Positions 8,592 to 20,247 of a DNA stretch of 64,000 nt are shown here, one piece after another. Positions within the stretch are counted from its first letter, which is position 1. Every line of letters starts with the position of its first letter. A model generated the notes under the pieces. That model did not search any database and was not told where the DNA came from. It worked only from the letters and a program-made list of their open reading frames with translations. The position numbers and the translations under genes were made by a program. Where the stretch lies: assembly GCA_963755695.1 (NCBI GenBank), contig CAVWLB010000009.1, positions 62,001-126,000 on the forward strand, read 5' to 3'. The stretch is from QHWT01 sp963755695 (GTDB taxonomy: Bacteria > Acidobacteriota > Vicinamibacteria > Vicinamibacterales > 2-12-FULL-66-21).

Positions 8592-10032
8592 TCAGTTCAA
8601 ATTCAGCGATCCGTTCCAGCTGCCGCCCAGCGCACGAACGAGCTGCACCGCCGCGACGAACTGACGTTGGGTGACGGCCAGCCCGGTCCGCTGGTTCGTG
8701 AGGAGCGCGGTTTGCTGGGTCGAGACCTGAAGGTAACTCACGGTGCCGGCGCGGTATTGATTGAGCGAGATGTCGAGCGAGCGCTGCGCGGCGGTAACGG
8801 CGGCCTGCTGCCGCTCGGCCTCGTCCCCTAGCAGCCGCACTGCCGCGAGGTTGTCTTCGACATCCTGAAAGGCGCTGAGCACGGTCTGACGGTAAGTGGC
8901 GACCGCTTCGTCATAACTGGCGACGGCCTGGGCTTTCACCGCGCGACGCTCACCCGCATCGAACACGGTCAGCGCCAGTGCGGGACCGAGCGACCAGAAC
9001 CGCGTCGGCCACGAGAGCCACTGCTGGAGCCGCGTGGATTGGAAGCCGCCGGTCGCGTTCAAGATCAGCGAGGGAAAGAACGCCGCAGACGCGACGCCTA
9101 TCTGGGCGTTGGCGGAGGCAACGCGGCGTTCGGCTGCGGCAACGTCCGGCCGCCGCTCCAGGATGCGCGACGGCAGGTCGGGCGGCACTTGCGGCGGATG
9201 ACCGTCGAGCGGCATCGATGGTAGTAAGACGTTCGCCGGCGGCTGCCCCAACAGCACCGCTATGGCGTGTTCGAGTTGCACGCGCTGCAGGCGCAGGTCG
9301 ACGGCCTGCGCCTGCGCGGAGGCGAGCTGGGTATCCGCCTGCTCTACGTCGGCGCGCGATACGATACCGGCGTTGTACTGATTGCGCGTCAGCGTCGCGG
9401 CGCGTTGATCGGCTTCGATCGTCTGATCGAACAACGCAAGTTCGGCATCGGCGGACCGCAACTGGAAATAGTCGGCTGCCAGTTCCGCGCTGAGCGTGAG
9501 TCGGTACGCTCTCCAAATCGCCCACGGCTGCCTGAGCAGAGGCAGTGCTCGCATTCACAGTCTGCCGCACACGGCCCCAGAGGTCCGCTTCCCAGGACGC
9601 GCCAAAGTTCAGGGCGTACTCATCGAGTGTGGTGTTGGCGATATCCGCACGGGCGGTGCCGCCCGGACGGGTGCGCGCCGCGGACAGGTTGCCAGTCACG
9701 ATCGGGTAGTAGGACGCACGATCCTGTCGAACCAGCGCACGCGCCTGCCGGACTCGGGCCGCGGTCTCGCCAATGGCGGGATTGGCGGTCATCAACTGCT
9801 TCTCCAGGTCGTTCAGTCGGCCGTCGCTGAAGATGTCCCACCATCCGGCTCGCGACAGCGCGTCGCGCGGTTGAGCGGGTTGGAGTACGTCCGCGCCTGC
9901 CGGCAGGCTCTCCTTGTACGTCGCCGGTACCGCCACCTGCGGCGGCGCGTATTTCGGTCCCACGGCGCACCCTGCCGTCACTGAGATGCCAATGAGGACA
10001 CCGACGGCCGCAAGCTCCCGACGACGCGTCAT
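8592..10032 (-). CDS. RND efflux outer-membrane lipoprotein, NodT/OprM family (one frameshift)
   Basis: Outer-membrane channel of the tripartite pump encoded upstream. The ATG at 10032 gives a lipoprotein signal peptide with lipobox VTAGC followed by AVGPKY, the typical NodT start, then GWWDIFSD. Two frames are needed: the first runs to about 9510 (AAVGDLE), then sense resumes with AYRLTLSAELAADYFQLR and runs to the stop at 8592. A missing GC dinucleotide near 9508-9512 explains the shift. Later parts show the usual OEP repeat (RRPDVAAAERR, RAGTVSYLQV). The start overlaps the mdtC-like stop by an ATGA. Total about 480 residues, normal for the family. Confidence 0.87.
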
Positions 10033-13000
10033 TGCTTGCTCCCCATGCCAAGGCGATCGATCACCACGTATAGCGCCGGGGTGGTGTAGAGGGTCAGGAG
10101 CTGGCTGACCATCAGTCCCCCGATGATCGCGATGCCCAGCGGACGGCGGAATTCCGAGCCGGTGCCGGTGCTGAGCGCCATCGGCAGGGCGCCAAGCGCC
10201 GCGGCCATGGTGGTCATGAGAATCGGCCGCAGCCGCAACATCGACGGCCTTGCGAATCGCCGCTTCCGGAGGAAGACCTTCGTCACGCTCGGCCTCGAGC
10301 GCGACGTCAATCATCATGATTGCGTTCTTCTTCACGATGCCGATGAGGAGAATGAGGCCGATGAGGGCAATCACCGTGAACTCGGTCTGCGTGATCGCCA
10401 GCGCGAGCATCGCGCCCGCCCCGGCGGACGGCAACGTCGAAAGAATCGTCAACGGATGGATGAGGCTCTCGTACAGGATCCCGAGGACGATGTAAACGGC
10501 GGCCAGTGCGGCGGCGATGAGCCACGGCTCGCTCGCGAGCGACTGCTGGAACACACGGGCCGTCCCCTGAAAGGATCCGTGCAGTCCGGCGGGCATGCGG
10601 ATGTCACGCGCCGCGTGTTCGACCGCGGCGGCCGCCTCGCCCAGTGACGCTCCCGGCCTCAGGTTGAACGACAGCGTGACCGCAGGAAACTGCGATTGAT
10701 GACTGATCGCGAGCGGTGCCATCGAGCGATCGAAGTGGGCGACTGCCGAGAGCGGAATGAGGCTGCCCGCCGTGCTGCCGACGTACATCGCGTCGAGCGT
10801 CCGCGGCTCCTGCCAGTACTCGGGCGCGACCTCCAGCACCACGTGATACTGGTTCAGCCCGGCATACAGCGTCGAGACCTGACGTTGCCCGAACGCATCG
10901 TAGAGCGCCTGATCGATCGCGCTGGCGGTCACGCCGAGGCGGGCTGCGGTGTCGCGGTCGATGGCGACCCGCACGTCGAGCCCGCTGTTCTGTTGATCCG
11001 AATTGACGTCGGCAATGGCCGGCTCCTGGCGCAGACGGGCCATCAGTCGAGGGGCCCACGTCTCGAGCGAGGCCAGATCGTCGCCTTGCAGCGTGTACTG
11101 GTACTGCGCGCCGGCGATCCGCCCGCCCACGCGAATGTCCTGCGAGGCCTGCAGGTAGAGGCTCGCGTGCGGATCGTGGGCAAACTGCGGCCGGATCCGG
11201 GCGATGACCTGGTCCGCGCTCGCCCCGCGGCTCTCGCGCGGCTTCAGCGAGATGAACAGCCTCGCCTGATTCGCCGTGGTCCCGGCGCCTGCCACCGCCA
11301 CCACGGAGTCAATGGCGGGATCGCGCAACAGCTGGCGCACGCCGCCGTCGAGAATCTGCCGCATCTCCTGAAACGAGGTGCCCTGTGCGGCCTGAAGAGT
11401 TCCCATCATCAGGCCGTTGTCCTGTTGCGGAAAGAATCCCTTCGGCACCACGACCAGCAGGTAGCCGTTGGCGATCACCACGAGCACGAGCAGTGCAAGG
11501 GTGACCGCAGAATGCGATAGCGCCCACCCGAGAGTTCGGTGATACCCGGCCGCAACCCGGCCGAACACACGTGTCGAGGCGTTCCGATTCGTCCTCGGCG
11601 CGCTCCCGTCCGCTGCGCTCGCCGGCCGGAGAAATTGCGCGCAGAGCATTGGCGTGATCGTCAACGAGATGAGGAGAGACACGCCGACGGCAGCCGACAG
11701 CGTGACGGCGAATTCCCGGAACAGGCGTCCCACCAGCCCGCCCATCAGCAGCAGCGGAATGAAGACGGCCACGAGCGACAGGCTCATCGACAGGACGGTA
11801 AAGCCGACTTCTCCGGAACCGACCAACGCTGCTTCGACCGGCGGCAGTCCCTGTTCCAGGTGCCGCGAAATGTTTTCGAGCACCACGATCGCATCGTCGA
11901 CGACGAACCCCGTCGAGATGGTCAGCGCCATCAGCGAAAGGTTGTTGAGGCTGTAACCGAGAAACCACATCACCCCGAACGTGCCGAGCAGCGACAACGG
12001 CACCGCGACGCTGGGAATCATCGCCGCGCGCGTGCTTTGCAGGAAGGCGAAGACGACGATCACGACCAGGGCGATGGCAACCAGCAGCGTCCGCTCGACG
12101 TCGTGGACCGACGCGCGGATGGTCGTCGTCCGGTCCACGCTGACGCGCATGTCGACCGCCGCGGGAAGCAGCGCCCGGAACCGCGGCAACTCCGCTCGAA
12201 TCCGATCGACGGTATCGATCACATTGGCGCCTGGCGCCGTCGTGACGACCATCGCGACCGCCCGCTGGCCATTGACCGAGCCGGCGGCGCGGACATCCTG
12301 CACGCTGTCGACAACCGTCCCGAGATTCGCGAGGCGCACCACTGCGCCCTGCTTCACCGCCACGATCAGCGGAACGTAGTTCGCAGCCTGGAGCAGTTGA
12401 TCGTCGCTGTGAATCTCCCAGCTGGTGCGGCCGTCTGCGACCTGCCCCTTCGGAGCGTTGGCGTTCGCCTGTGTCAGCACCGAGCGGACCTGCTCGAGCG
12501 AGACGCCATATTTGTTCAGGACCTGTGGGTTCAGCTCCACTCGCACGGCCGGAAGCGCGCCGCCGCCCACGGTCACTTGTCCGACGCCGTCAATCTGCGA
12601 GATCTCCTGCGCCAGGAGCGTGGAGGCGAGGTCGTAGATGCGGCTGATCGGGACCGATGCGGAAGTGAAGGACACGATCAGCGCCGGGCGCATCCGCCGG
12701 ATTGACCTTGCGGTAGGTACGGATTGCTCGGAAGGTTCGCGGGCAGCTGCGCCCGCGACGGCGTTGATCGCCGCCTGCACGTCGCGAGCCGCGGCATCGA
12801 TGTTGCGCGACAGCTCGAACTGCAGCGTGACCGAGCTCGTCCCCAGGCCGCTCGTCGAGGTCATCTCCGACACGCCGGCAATGCGGCCGAATTGCCGCTC
12901 GAGCGGCGTCGCAACGGCCGACGCCATCGTCTCCGGACTGGCGCCTGGCAGTGCCGCGTTCACCACGATGGTTGGGAACGCGACCTGCGGCAGCGGGGCG

Positions 13001-13105
13001 ACCGGCAGGTTGCGCGAACGCGAGACACACCCGCAACGCGCAGCGGCGACGCCGAGCAATGTCGTCGCAACCGGACGACGGATGAACGGGCCGAGACAGC
13101 GTCAT
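10029..13105 (-). CDS. mdtC: RND multidrug efflux permease, MdtC-like (frameshifts near both ends)
   Basis: Inner-membrane proton/drug antiporter of about 1025 residues. Typical HAE1/Mdt motifs are visible: GASPETMASAVATPLERQ, the TM4 proton-relay aspartates in GFVVDDAIVVLENI, the conserved lysine region LIGIVKKNAIMMID, and the AcrB-like PKGFFPQQDNG. The ATG at 13105 begins MTLSRP. An extra C and one or two more indels between about 13000 and 13085 must be bridged to reach NLPVAPLPQVAFPT. A second shift near 10240 must be bridged to reach MLRLRPILMTTMAAALGALP. A continuous 1369-codon frame that seems to fuse this permease to NodT is an artefact of that shift. Start and stop overlap the neighbouring genes by ATGA. 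With the next gene it probably forms a heteromeric MdtBC-type permease. Confidence 0.88.
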
Positions 13106-16100
13106 CGGCGGCGCGAACCGCGCGCGACAGTCGCTCGAACGCCAGGTAGATCACCGGCGTCGTGTAGAGCGTCAGTACCTGGCTGACGAGCAGGCCGCCG
13201 ACGATCGCGATGCCCAGCGGCCGCCGCAGCTCCGCGCCGGTGCCCGACGCGAAGCGCGAGCGGCAGCGCGCCGAGCAGCGCCGCCATCGTCGTCATCATG
13301 ATCGGCCGGAAACGCAGAAGCGAGGCCTGATAGATCGCGTCGTGCGGTGCGGCCCCCTGCTCGCGCTGCGCTTCGAGCGCGAAGTCGATCATCATGATCG
13401 CGTTCTTCTTCACGATGCCGATGAGCAGCACGATACCGATCAGCGCGACGAGGCCGAGATCCTGGCGGGTCAGCAGCAACGCGAGCAGCGCGCCGATGCC
13501 CGCCGACGGCAGCGTCGAGAGGATCGTCAGCGGGATGGATGTAGCTCTCGTAGAGCACGCCCGAGCACGATGTAGACCGTGACGATCGCCGCGACGATCA
13601 GCCAGCCCTCGTTGGCGAGCGAAGCCTGAAACGCGGCGGCCGTTCCCTGGAATCCGGCGCGAACTCCGGCGGGCAGCCCGATCGCACGCGCCGCGCCTTC
13701 CACTGCCTTGACCGCTTCGCCAAGCGACGCTCCTGGCGCCAGATTGAACGACAGCGTCGTCGACGGGAATTGCGCCTGATGATTGATGGTCAGCGGCGTG
13801 CTCGCGGTCGTGACCTTCGTGAACGTCTGCAGCGGAACCGGCCGGCCGTCAGTTCCCGGGACGTAGAAGCTCGTCAAGGCATCAGGCTGCGGCTGATATC
13901 GGGCTTCGACCTCGAGCACGACGTGGTACTGGTTCAACTGCGTGAAGATGGTCGACACCTGACGCTGGCCGAACGCGCTGTAGAGCGCGTCGTCGACGGT
14001 GCGCGCGGTGATGCCGAAGCGCGAGGCCGTGTCGCGATCGATGGCCAATCGGCCCGCGCGCCGCCCGTTTGCTGGTCGGTGGCGACATCCTGCAGCGCCG
14101 GCTCGTGGCGCAGCGCCTCGAGCAGACGGTCCGACCAGAGACTCAAGCTGCGCCGGATCGGGGTGCTCGAGGCTGTACTGATACTGCGTGCGGCTGACCC
14201 GATCCTCGACGGACGAGATCCTGCACCGCCTGCATGTAGAGCGTGATGCCGGGCACCGCCGCGGCCCGCGACTGCAGGCGCCGGATGACCGTGCTGACGT
14301 CGTCGCGCGCGTCGGCGATCGGCTTCAGATTGATCTGCAGGCGTCCGCTGTTCGGCGTGACGTTCGTGCCGTCGACGCCGATGAACGACGAGAGACTCGC
14401 GACGGCGGATCGTCGAGCGAGCGCCTTCGACGAGCGCCTGTTGACGCTCGCCGGAGCCCTGCGAACGAGATCGTCTGCGGCGCTTCGGTGACGCCGAGGA
14501 TCACGCCGGTGTCCTGGACCGGGAAGAACCCTTTCGGCACGATCGCGAACAGCAGCGCGGTGGCGACCAGCGTCGCGGCAAACACCACCAGCGTCGCGCC
14601 CTGCCGGTTCAGCACCCACGTCAGCGAACGGCCGTACGCGTCCTTCAGCCGCTCGAAGCCGTCGTCCAGCGCATCGCGCGAGGCCGTCCTTCCTCGCTCG
14701 TGCGGCGTGTGCCGCAGGATCCGCGCGCACATCATCGGCGTCAGCGTCAGCGATACGACCGCCGAAACGAGGATCGTCACGCTCAGCGTGACCGCGAACT
14801 CGCGGAACAGCCGGCCGACGATATCGCCCATGAAGAGCAGCGGAATCAGCACGGCGATCAGCGAGACGGTCAGCGAGACGATCGTGAAGCCGATCTGCTC
14901 CGCGCCCTTGAGCGCCGCCTGCAGCGGCGGCTCGCCCGCTTCGACGTAGCGCGCGATGTTCTCGATCATCACGATCGCATCGTCGACGACGAAGCCGGTC
15001 GAGATCGTGAGCGCCATCAGCGTCAGGTTGTTCAGGCTGAATCCGGCGAAGTACATCGCGCCGAAGGTGCCGACGAGCGAGAGCGGCACGGCGACGGCTG
15101 GAATCAGTGTCGTGGAGAGCCGGCGCAGGAACAGGAAGATCACCACCACGACCAGCGCGACGGTGAGCAGGAGCTCGAACTGCACGTCGGCGACCGATGC
15201 GCGGATCGTCGTCGTGCGGTCGGTGAGCACCGCGACACTGCACCGACGGCGGCAGCGTGGCGGTGAGCTGCGGCAGGAGCGCCTTGATGCGATCGACGAC
15301 CGCGATGGTGTTCGCGCCTGGCTGCCGCTGGACGTTCACGATCACGGCCGGCGTCGTGTTCATCCACGCCGCCTGGTGCACGTCCTCGACGCCGTCGACG
15401 ACGTCCGCGACGTCGGAGAGCCGGACGGGTGCGCCGTCCTTGATAGGCGACGATGAGCGAGCGGTAGGCGGCGCCGGAGACGAGCTGATCGTTGGCGCCG
15501 ATGGTGTACGCCTGTTGCGGCCCGTCGAACGTGCCTTTCGCCTGATTGGCGTTGGCGGCCGGCAATCGCCTGCATCAAGCTGCGTGAGGCTGAGCCCGTA
15601 CGCGGCCAGCGCCGTGGGGTTCGCCTGCACGCGCACCGCGGGCTTCTGCCCGCCGCTGATCGTGACCAGACCGACGCCGGCGAGCTGCGAGATCTTCGGC
15701 GCGAGCCGCGTATCGGCGAGCGACTGCACGTCCCTGAGCGGCAGCACCTCCGAGGTGAGCGCCAGCGTCAGCACCGGCGCGTCGGCCGGGTTCACCTTGC
15801 TGTAGACCGGCGGATTCGGCAGATCGGGCGGGAGCAGCGTGCCGCTCGCGTTGACTGCCGCCTGCACTTCCTGTTCGGCGACGTCGATGTTGAGCGCAAG
15901 ATCGAACTGCAGCGATGACGACCGAGCTTCCAAACGAGCTCGTCGACGTCATTTGCTTCAGCCCCGGCATCTGCCCGAACTGCCGCTCGAGCGGCGCGGT
16001 GACCGACGTTGCCATCACGTCGGGGCTCGCGCCTGGATAAAACGTCGTGACCTGGATCGTCGGGTAGTCCACTTCTGGCAGCGCCGAGACCGGCAACTGC

Positions 16101-16189
16101 CGGTAGGCCACGGCACCTCCGATGACGACTGCGACCATCAACAGAGACGTCGCAACCGGCCTCAGGATGAACGGGCGCGATGGCGTCAC
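13102..16189 (-). CDS. mdtB: RND multidrug efflux permease, MdtB-like, broken by about nine frameshifts
   Basis: Starts with MTPSRPFILRPVATSLLMVA and shows the same family landmarks as its neighbour: GASPDVMATSVTAPLERQFG, GFVVDDAIVMIENI, PKGFFPVQDTG, GIVLLIGIVKKNAIMMID, and FRPIMMTTMAALLGALPLA. The sense hops between three frames near 15910, 15570, 15480, 15430, 15235, 14450, 14190, 14060, 13545 and 13250. There is no loss of protein similarity at the joins, which is what many single-base errors produce; a recent pseudogene would look the same. The last codons are uncertain, but the TGA at 13102-13104 overlaps the next ATG. The AcrB-type relay aspartates and lysine are present. Confidence 0.82.
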
Positions 16190-17317
16190 TGACGAATCTC
16201 CACCGCGGCGCCATTGCGCAGGCGATCGATGCCGTCGGTCACGACCTGCTCACCTGCGTCAAGCCCTTTCGCGATTGAGGTCCGTTCACCTTCCGTCATG
16301 CCGGTGGTAACGGGGCGCAGGACGGCCTTCCTGTCGCGCACGACATAGACGAACGACCCCTGCGGTCCCTGCTGAACGGCGGGCGTGGGCACCACCAGTT
16401 GCGCTGGCCGTGTATCGGCAAGGACCTGTACGTTTACGAACTGCGAGGGAAAGAGCGAGTGGTCGCGATTCTCGAACACCGCCTTGAGGCGTACGGTTCC
16501 CGTCGACTGATCGATCTCGTTGTCGAGCGAGACGACCGATCCGGTTGCGAGATGCGTGGCGCCGCTTCGGTCGAATGCATCGACTGGGAGCTTCGCGCCC
16601 AAGCGGACGCGAGGCAGCACGATTCTCAGCGCGTCCTCCGGCAGGGTGAATACGACGGCGATCGGGTCGAGTTGGGTAATGACGACGACGCCGGCCGTGC
16701 TGCTCGCGGTCACCACGTTGCCGACGTCCACGAGCCGGAGTCCCACCCGTCCGCTGATCGGCGCGGTGATTCGAGAGTAGGTCAGGTTCAGGCGAGCGGA
16801 GTCGATCGCGGCCTGATCCACCTTCAGACCGGCCTCGAGCTGATTGACCGTCGCCTGCTGCGAATCGACGCTCTGCCGCGCGATTGAGTCCTGGCTCCAC
16901 AGCGTCTGGAAGCGGTCGAGGTCGACACGCGCGTTGGCGAGTTGCGCCTGGTCTCGCGCCCGCTGCCCTTGCGCCTGCTCGAGTTGCACCTGGAATGGAC
17001 GCGGATCGATCTGCGCCAGAAGGTCCCCTTGCTTGACGAACTGTCCTTCTCGAAACGCGACACGAACCAGCTGCCCGTCGACGCGCGGCCGCACCGTGAC
17101 CGTATTGAAGGCCGTGACCGAGCCGAGCGCGCTGAGGCGAACCGGCAGGTCGACGCGCGACGCCGCGGCAACGGCAACCGGTCACTGCCGGCGCAACGCC
17201 GGCGCCGCGCGCCGGCGCGGCGGCTGCCGGCTTCGACGCATGCAGGCGAAACCCCACGACAAGGGCAATCCCCAGCAGTACCAGGACGAACCTCAACCGC
17301 GTCACGATAGGCATCAC
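16186..17317 (-). CDS. mdtA: RND efflux periplasmic adaptor (membrane-fusion) protein, MdtA-like, one frameshift
   Basis: First gene of the pump operon. The ATG at 17317 (or 17314) encodes a hydrophobic N-terminus (RFVLVLLGIALVVGF); after a shift near 17180 the sense continues as RPRVDGQLVRVAFREGQFVKQGD. The adaptor shows the biotinyl-lipoyl half motifs, a coiled-coil hairpin (residues about 100-170), LTYSRITAPISGRVGLRLVDVGN and the C-terminal membrane-proximal domain. It ends DGIDRLRNGAAVEIRQ, as MdtA relatives do. The stop overlaps the mdtB start by ATGA. No palindromic operator is obvious in the 245 bp upstream. Confidence 0.87.
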
Positions 17318-17562
17318 GAGCCGCTGTTACGAGCCTACGCGGGGCGATGTCAGGTGACGACTCGGAGTATTGACGGAGGGTGACCGCTCAACTCACGAGG
17401 GCGGACGGATCAGCGGGAGCGTTGTCCACGCGCGACGAACTGACACAGTTCTGACACAAGCTGGAATTGAAGTTGGTCCCGCGGGTTCCCTCGAGTTGAA
17501 ACATGACTCGGTAGGGCACCTCTTCAGAGATGCCAAGGTATTAGTTTGTAGAGCATTCCGTC

Positions 17563-18669
17563 TCATGGACTAACCGCGAGGAACAGATATGCCGCGAGGA
17601 GCGCGAGATGAACACCGGCCTGTAAGAGGGTGGCGCGGCCAGGGACCACCGTCAGCACCGACACGATGCACGTCAGGGCCAACAGCACGATGTGGGTCGG
17701 GTCGAGGCCGAGATGCAGCGGCACGGGCAACCATATCGAGGCCACCGCGATCGTCGGAATGGTGAGTCCGATGCTGGCCATGGCTGAACCGAAGGCAAGG
17801 TTGAGGCTGATCTGCATTCGACCTCCGCGTGCGGCGCGTACCGCCGCGAGCGTCTCCGGTAAGAGGATCACTATCGCGATGACCACGCCGACGACTGACA
17901 CGGGCAACCCGGCGGCAGCCACCGCCCGTTCGATCGTCGGCGATACCAACTTCGCATTGCCAACGACACCAACCAGCGCAACGAGCAGCAGCGCAAGGCT
18001 GGTCAACGCCGCTCTTGTCGATGGTGGCTGCGCATGCTGGTCGACATCGATGACCGTGCCATCGGACGCCACCGCCAGAAAGTAGTCGCGATGCCTGCCC
18101 GTCTGAAGCGCCACGAACAGCCCGTACAGCGCGAGGGCGGTGATCGCGGCGAAGGCGAGCTGCGGCGGCGAGAACACCGGGCCAGGGCTGCTGGTCGTGA
18201 ACGTTGGAACAACCATGCCAAGCGTCGACAAGGTCGCCACGGTCGCCAGCGCCGCACCCGCTCCCTCGGCATTGAACGAGACCACCGATCCACTCCTTGT
18301 TCCCGCCAGGATCGACAAACCCACGATGCCGTTACAGGTAATGATGACGGCGGCAAACACGGTGTCTCGCGCGAGCGTTTCAGCCGCCCCGGCGCCGGCG
18401 ATCATCAGCGTCACGATGAGCGCCACTTCGATCACCGTTACCGCCACGGCGAGAATCAGCGATCCGTACGGCTCACCCACACGGTGGGCGACGACCTCTG
18501 CATGGTGAACCGCGGCGAGCACCGCGCCCGCGAGAACGAGCGTGACGAGGCCAACGATCGGTGGCGAAAGGGTCCTGCCCCACCCCAGCGCCAGGACAAC
18601 GACGGCCACCACCGGCATTACGGCAGTCCACGAAAGGAGCGCTGAACGCGTGCCTCGAGATCTGGTCAT
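17563..18669 (-). CDS. chaA: Calcium/proton antiporter, ChaA type
   Basis: 368 residues, almost entirely membrane segments, in two homologous halves of the Na/Ca exchanger fold. The acidic signature of each half is visible: VAVTVIEVALIVTLM in the first, and VILLPETLAAVRAARGGRMQ followed by NLAFGSAMASIGLTIPT in the second. A short cytoplasmic loop with acidic/His residues (VIDVDQHAQPP) separates them. Size and motifs fit ChaA, which expels calcium or sodium in exchange for protons at high pH. It is a single gene with no operon partner. Confidence 0.88.
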   Translation of the reverse strand: MTRSRGTRSALLSWTAVMPVVAVVVLALGWGRTLSPPIVGLVTLVLAGAVLAAVHHAEVVAHRVGEPYGSLILAVAVTVIEVALIVTLMIAGAGAAETLARDTVFAAVIITCNGIVGLSILAGTRSGSVVSFNAEGAGAALATVATLSTLGMVVPTFTTSSPGPVFSPPQLAFAAITALALYGLFVALQTGRHRDYFLAVASDGTVIDVDQHAQPPSTRAALTSLALLLVALVGVVGNAKLVSPTIERAVAAAGLPVSVVGVVIAIVILLPETLAAVRAARGGRMQISLNLAFGSAMASIGLTIPTIAVASIWLPVPLHLGLDPTHIVLLALTCIVSVLTVVPGRATLLQAGVHLALLAAYLFLAVSP

Positions 18670-18896
18670 TCAGAGGGGGTGTCGCGGGTGAACCATCGTG
18701 GGCCCGTGGCGCAGACGTGGCCTCGAGAGCCGAGGCTGCGGCGCTTAGAGGATACCCGAAGATTCAGGCGGGCCTTTTCGTCTCGGCAGGGGACCCGAGT
18801 AGCGAATGATCTCCGACCGTCGTCGTCCAATGCATATGTCGCTGCAGCAGGCCGCCCAGCGACTCGCACGGGAATCGGAGGGTCCGGGTTCGATCC

Positions 18897-20137
18897 TCAC
18901 ATGACGATACCCTGTCCAGCATCCGCGCGTGAAGCATCGAAGACCACCTGGTCGTACCACCAGAGCTTCTCGAACAAGGCTCGCGCCCGGCGGCGATTTT
19001 CAGATGCGTGTTTGGCGATGTCGGCGATGCTGCGACGGCCGTCGATGCCTGCCAACAACCGTTCGTCGGCGGCGTCGATCACGATGATCAGATCGTGATG
19101 CGGATGGTTCCTGCTCATCAGCACGCCCGCAGCGCCCGGGGGAAGCCGCTCCTGAATCAGCCGGGTCCAGGGCAGTCGAATCGGCACGAAACGCAGCCAG
19201 CGCTCGTCGTCGAAACGAGACACCGGTGTCTTCGGCAGCGTCGCTTCGGTGCACGACAACGCTGTGGGCGGTCATCGTGCCTCGCCACAGTTCCATGGCG
19301 GCGTATTGTTCCCGAGGAGGGAGCGCCACCAGCTGTTCAGCGTGAGGCGTCGCCGCGATCGCGCCGCATTGCGGCAGATAGGGTGCCTGCCAATACCAGC
19401 GTCCGAAGCGCCATCCCGTTGCGCTCGATGAAGTCGAACAGCTGCGGGACCGAATACGACCGGTCGCGCGGGTTCAGCAGGGCATCGGCCAGCGCGTCGG
19501 CGTTCTGCGCATCGCGCGATCCGCGAAGCAGCGTGACCAGCGGATGCTGCTGCGGCAGCGACCCGAGCGTCGCTACGAGAGCGCTTGATCTCTCCTGCGG
19601 AGGTTCCGATGCCGAGCCTCCGGCAATACTCCTGGAGCATGTAGACGCCGGTCCGCCCGTACGGCGCATAGACCATCATGTACATCGCGCCGTCGGGCTT
19701 CAGCACACGCGCGAAGCGCGCGCAGCCCTGCATCGGGATCAGCAAGATGATGAAGCACGCCCGTGCAGACGATCAGATCGAACTGGTGCCCCAGCTCGCT
19801 GACCTGTTCGATCGGCAATTGCCGGAGTCTCGAGGTTCGTCAGGTCGTACTGCTGTTTCAGCTTCTCGTGTGTGCTCGAGGCTGGTGGCGCTGACGTCGA
19901 TGCCGACGACCCGCGCATCGGGGTCGGCAGAGCGCGTACTTGGCGGCCTGCCAGGTTCCGCACCCGGCGACGAGGATGTCGAGAGTCGGCGCGGTACGGC
20001 CTGGCGGGCCACAGCAGGTGGTACTCGGCGCGATGGCGGTTCGGGTCCCGCCACTCGTCGCGCGCGCGATCGAGATTGGCGACGGGCGGCGGATAAGGAT
20101 GGCGGGTGTAGAACTCGCTGATCGGATCGGCACTCAT
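18897..20137 (-). CDS. Class I SAM-dependent methyltransferase, several frameshifts
   Basis: The ATG at 20137 begins MSADPISEFYTRHPYPPP. The glycine-rich SAM motif appears as LDILVAGCGTWQAAKYAL, followed in another frame by ARVVGIDVSATSLEHTR, then FDLIVCTGVLHHLADPDAGL (motif II/III), then ARVLKPDGAMYMMVYAPYGR. After this comes a C-terminal half of about 200 residues of unknown role ending VFDASRADAGQGIVM at 18897. At least four or five frame changes are needed between 19300 and 20080, with sense resuming at once each time. The reconstructed protein of about 410 residues matches a known group of HPYPPP-type methyltransferases, whose substrate is unknown to me. It lies 110 bp after the arylsulfatase gene on the same strand. 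Confidence 0.72.
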
Positions 20138-20247
20138 GTCGGATGGGCACGTCCCGCGATGCCGTTCGTCGTTGTCAGACACTGCGCTCGCGAAACGGAG
20201 GCGGCCGACTCCACTCGACCGCCTTCCGTCTTCGTGCCGTCTCAGGG

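Noticed and set aside
11539..12705. 388-codon plus-strand frame
   Set aside because: Antisense to the MdtC-like permease and without ribosome binding site or domain signal.
8950..13059. Single open frame of 1369 codons fusing an RND permease to a NodT lipoprotein
   Set aside because: The join results from a one-base shift near 10240. The alternative frame continues the permease to its normal end at 10029, and NodT has its own ATG and lipobox at 10032.
18870..18905. tRNA-like T-arm (GGGTTCGATCC) on the plus strand near 18887
   Set aside because: The flanking bases do not form a 5-bp T-stem and no acceptor, D- or anticodon arm can be drawn upstream.
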